Assembly: GCA_009785545.1 (NCBI GenBank)
Contig: WQWD01000103.1
Location: 1 to 7,941 of the forward strand
Direction of reading: 5' to 3'
Source of the DNA: Treponema sp.
GTDB taxonomy: Bacteria; Spirochaetota; Spirochaetia; Treponematales; Breznakiellaceae
Length of the DNA stretch: 7,941 nt
Made by a program: the position numbers and the translations under genes
Part shown: in pieces, positions 7,249-7,941 of the stretch
Layout: each line of letters begins with the position of its first letter
Position numbering within the stretch: position 1 is the stretch's first letter
Notes under the pieces: generated by a model
What the model was told of the DNA's origin: nothing
Database searches by the model: none
What the model saw: only the letters and a program-made list of their open reading frames with translations

Positions 7249-7288
7249 ACTACTCATAGGCTTGGAATAGCCAATGAGTAGTTTTTTT
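7249..7288 (+). terminator. Intrinsic terminator of the yjfB-like gene
   Basis: ACTACTCATAGGCT (7249-7262), loop TGGAAT (7263-7268), AGCCAATGAGTAGT (7269-7282), followed by seven T (7282-7288). The stem is 14 bp with a single A-A mismatch. It acts rightward only: no T tract follows on the other strand. Confidence 0.92.
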
Positions 7289-7333
7289 ATACCGTACATT
7301 ATGTTACACAATCAACAACCCTGCCACGGGGGT

Positions 7334-7437
7334 ATTAAACCTTCGCCACGAATAACAAGTGTTTTTTAAGCTTTTTACAGAAAATATTATTATACTGAAT
7401 GATAACGACTGAACCAGCAACATTAAACTTTTGCCAC
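7334..7437. repeat. Imperfect 16-bp direct repeat
   Basis: ATTAAACCTTCGCCAC (7334-7349) and ATTAAACTTTTGCCAC (7422-7437) match at 14 of 16 positions, 88 bp apart. The second copy ends within the 3' acceptor strand of the tRNA-derived remnant. This may reflect a local duplication or the edge of a decayed element. Confidence 0.5.
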
Positions 7438-7490
7438 CTCGGGGAATTGAACCCCAGACACGCAGATTTTCAGCCGCAGCCGAAAGTGGC
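7432..7490 (-). pseudogene. tRNA-Phe(GAA)-derived remnant lacking the D arm
   Basis: Read on the minus strand: acceptor 5' strand GCCACTT (7490-7484) pairs over all 7 positions with AGGTGGC (7439-7433, one G·U), discriminator A7432. The T arm is canonical: TGGGG, TTCAATT, CCCCG (7456-7440). The anticodon loop CTGAAAA (7473-7467, anticodon GAA) and variable loop GTGTC (7461-7457) are those of bacterial tRNA-Phe. Only ten bases separate the acceptor from the anticodon loop, where about 24 are normal, so the D arm is missing and the anticodon stem is spoiled (an offset pairing GCGG/CTGC with an 8-nt loop is possible). No CCA is encoded. Most likely a deleted tRNA gene; a functional tRNA-like RNA is a remote alternative. 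Confidence 0.7.
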
Positions 7491-7540
7491 TAAATCACAA
7501 TACTTGACTATATATTGGCATAAAATCTCTAAAATGTCAA

Positions 7541-7560
7541 GCCATTTATTCATAAATGGC
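7541..7560. promoter_or_regulatory. 20-bp palindrome, candidate operator
   Basis: GCCATTTATTCATAAATGGC: two perfect 9-bp arms around a 2-bp centre. On the minus strand it directly abuts TTGACA (7539-7534), a consensus -35 upstream of the tRNA-derived remnant, although no good -10 follows at 17 bp. It is too tight for a terminator loop and lacks a T tract, so a dimeric regulator site is the better reading. Confidence 0.4.
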
Positions 7561-7601
7561 TATATTGCAACACATCAAAATATATAGAGTTAGGCTTTTA
7601 C

Positions 7602-7726
7602 TGTACATTTCTTGTACACTTTCTTCCAAACACGTAGATTTTTCGTCTACCAAACGGCAAAATAAAACATATAATTTCCTTGGATTATCATTTTTGAAGG
7701 TTTTTACTGTACAAATATGCTGTACA
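7602..7726. repeat. Two paired TGTACA motifs in similar blocks
   Basis: TGTACA occurs at 7602-7607 and 7613-7618 (11 bp start to start) and again at 7708-7713 and 7721-7726 (13 bp). Both pairs begin in the same context, TTTTACTGTACA. The motif is a 6-bp palindrome, and an 11-bp spacing is about one helical turn. These may be regulator sites or parts of a duplicated segment. Confidence 0.4.
7634..7650. repeat. Hairpin copy 1 (5-bp stem, 7-nt loop)
   Basis: GTAGATTTTTCGTCTAC: stem GTAGA/TCTAC, loop of 7. It matches the copy at 7765-7781 in 13 of 17 positions, with a compensatory pair change. Confidence 0.45.
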
Positions 7727-7764
7727 TTTTTCATCTTTACTTTTTTTTCTTTGTTACTCTACGC

Positions 7765-7781
7765 GCAGATTCTTGGTCTGC
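7765..7781. repeat. Hairpin copy 2 (5-bp stem, 7-nt loop)
   Basis: GCAGATTCTTGGTCTGC: stem GCAGA/TCTGC, loop of 7. Relative to copy 1, T-A at the second stem position has become C-G, so pairing is kept. Each copy lies 16-39 bp downstream of a TGTACA pair. Confidence 0.45.
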
Positions 7782-7888
7782 TGGTCTTTTACACTGGAAG
7801 CTCCCACACAAAAATTTACGTTTATTTACACTCCACTGTAATTTCCCTTTCTTATAGGCTATAAATTAACATCGAAAGGAACAGAACA

Positions 7889-7941
7889 ATGGATAAGCCG
7901 AGGATACCTTTATCAAAACATTTTGGTTAGAAAAACTCGAA
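7889..7941 (+). pseudogene. Probable 5' end of a MATE-family transporter gene, closed by TAG after 13 codons
   Basis: ATG at 7889 follows AAAGGA (7875-7880) with 8 bases between, a good ribosome site. It reads MDKPRIPLSKHFG then TAG at 7928-7930. Many MATE multidrug efflux proteins of clostridia and treponemes begin with (R/K)IPLSxHFxYxKLLRF (from memory). Adding one base after GGTTA would give HFGYEKLE, which fits that pattern, so a single-base deletion (real or a sequence error) is the likely cause of the stop. Only about 18 residues support this. The alternative is a short leader peptide. The gene would leave the right edge. Confidence 0.4.

Larger units (their letters stand above)
7289..7888. 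other. 600-bp region without a convincing gene
   Basis: Open frames here are short, lack ribosome sites and have random or poly-Phe/Leu composition from T-rich DNA. The content I can support is structural: a direct repeat, a tRNA-derived remnant, a palindrome, TGTACA pairs and two hairpins, each listed separately. A weak promoter may lie near its right end (CTGTAA 7836-7841, TATAAA 7860-7865, 18-nt spacer) in front of the last reading frame. Confidence 0.6.

Noticed and set aside
7589..7595. GTTAGGC, like the R' core of integron attC sites
   Set aside because: No matching RYYYAAC partner at a suitable distance and no cassette structure.
7634..7781. The two hairpins as true tRNA anticodon arms
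   Set aside because: Neither strand has U33 with plausible 37/38 bases, and no T arm or acceptor stem accompanies them.
7399..7864. Open frames of 62 and 102 codons in the right-hand intergenic region
   Set aside because: The first crosses the antisense of the tRNA remnant, the second is a low-complexity translation of T-rich repeats; neither has a ribosome site.

Overview
The window looks like an accessory, surface-protein region of a spirochaete, most likely a host-associated Treponema (for example gut or rumen). This is an inference from protein style: Treponema-type lipoboxes, tandem Ig-like 'GxLxVxGxAxVGxxL…FQWxRGG' modules, Pmp-like right-handed beta-helix repeats, an M30-type metallopeptidase and a YjfB-like small protein. 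No ribosomal RNA or housekeeping marker is present to fix the taxon.

Layout. (1) Positions 1-356, minus strand: the 5' part of a lipoprotein gene that runs off the left edge. It has a collagen-like Gly-X-Y patch just after the lipid-modified Cys, then a bacterial Ig-like stretch, and it is interrupted by a 14-nt poly-C coding tract (poly-G on the plus strand) that looks like a phase-variation switch. (2) 357-597: divergent intergenic region with an extended -10 promoter for the rightward genes and a dyad just upstream of it. (3) 598-4248, plus: a 1216-aa lipoprotein made of two duplicated N-terminal beta modules, two Ig-like modules, a beta-helix of about 11 GGG[IV] repeats and an unrecognised C-terminal region. 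(4) 4260-4301: intercistronic RNA hairpin with two mutually exclusive pairings. (5) 4315-6927, plus: an 870-aa lipoprotein with two copies of the same Ig-like module, two Big-like domains and a C-terminal zinc metallopeptidase domain (HELQH). (6) 6968-7288: a self-contained unit of near-consensus promoter, 66-codon YjfB-like gene and a clear intrinsic terminator. (7) 7289-7888: about 600 bp, partly AT-rich, without a convincing gene. It holds a tRNA-Phe-derived remnant lacking the D arm, an imperfect direct repeat, a 20-bp palindrome, two TGTACA pairs and two small hairpins that show a compensatory base change. (8) 7889-7941: the likely first codons of a MATE-family transporter, closed by TAG after 13 codons, probably by a one-base frameshift.

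How the parts fit. The two large genes are probably co-transcribed and put a repeat-rich adhesin-like lipoprotein and a surface metallopeptidase on the cell envelope. They share an Ig-like module, which suggests domain shuffling or joint display. The divergent lipoprotein may be switched on and off by slippage in its poly-C tract. No CRISPR array, transposase or integrase was found. The best candidates for something new are the poly-C switch, the D-armless tRNA remnant and the hairpin/TGTACA region on the right.
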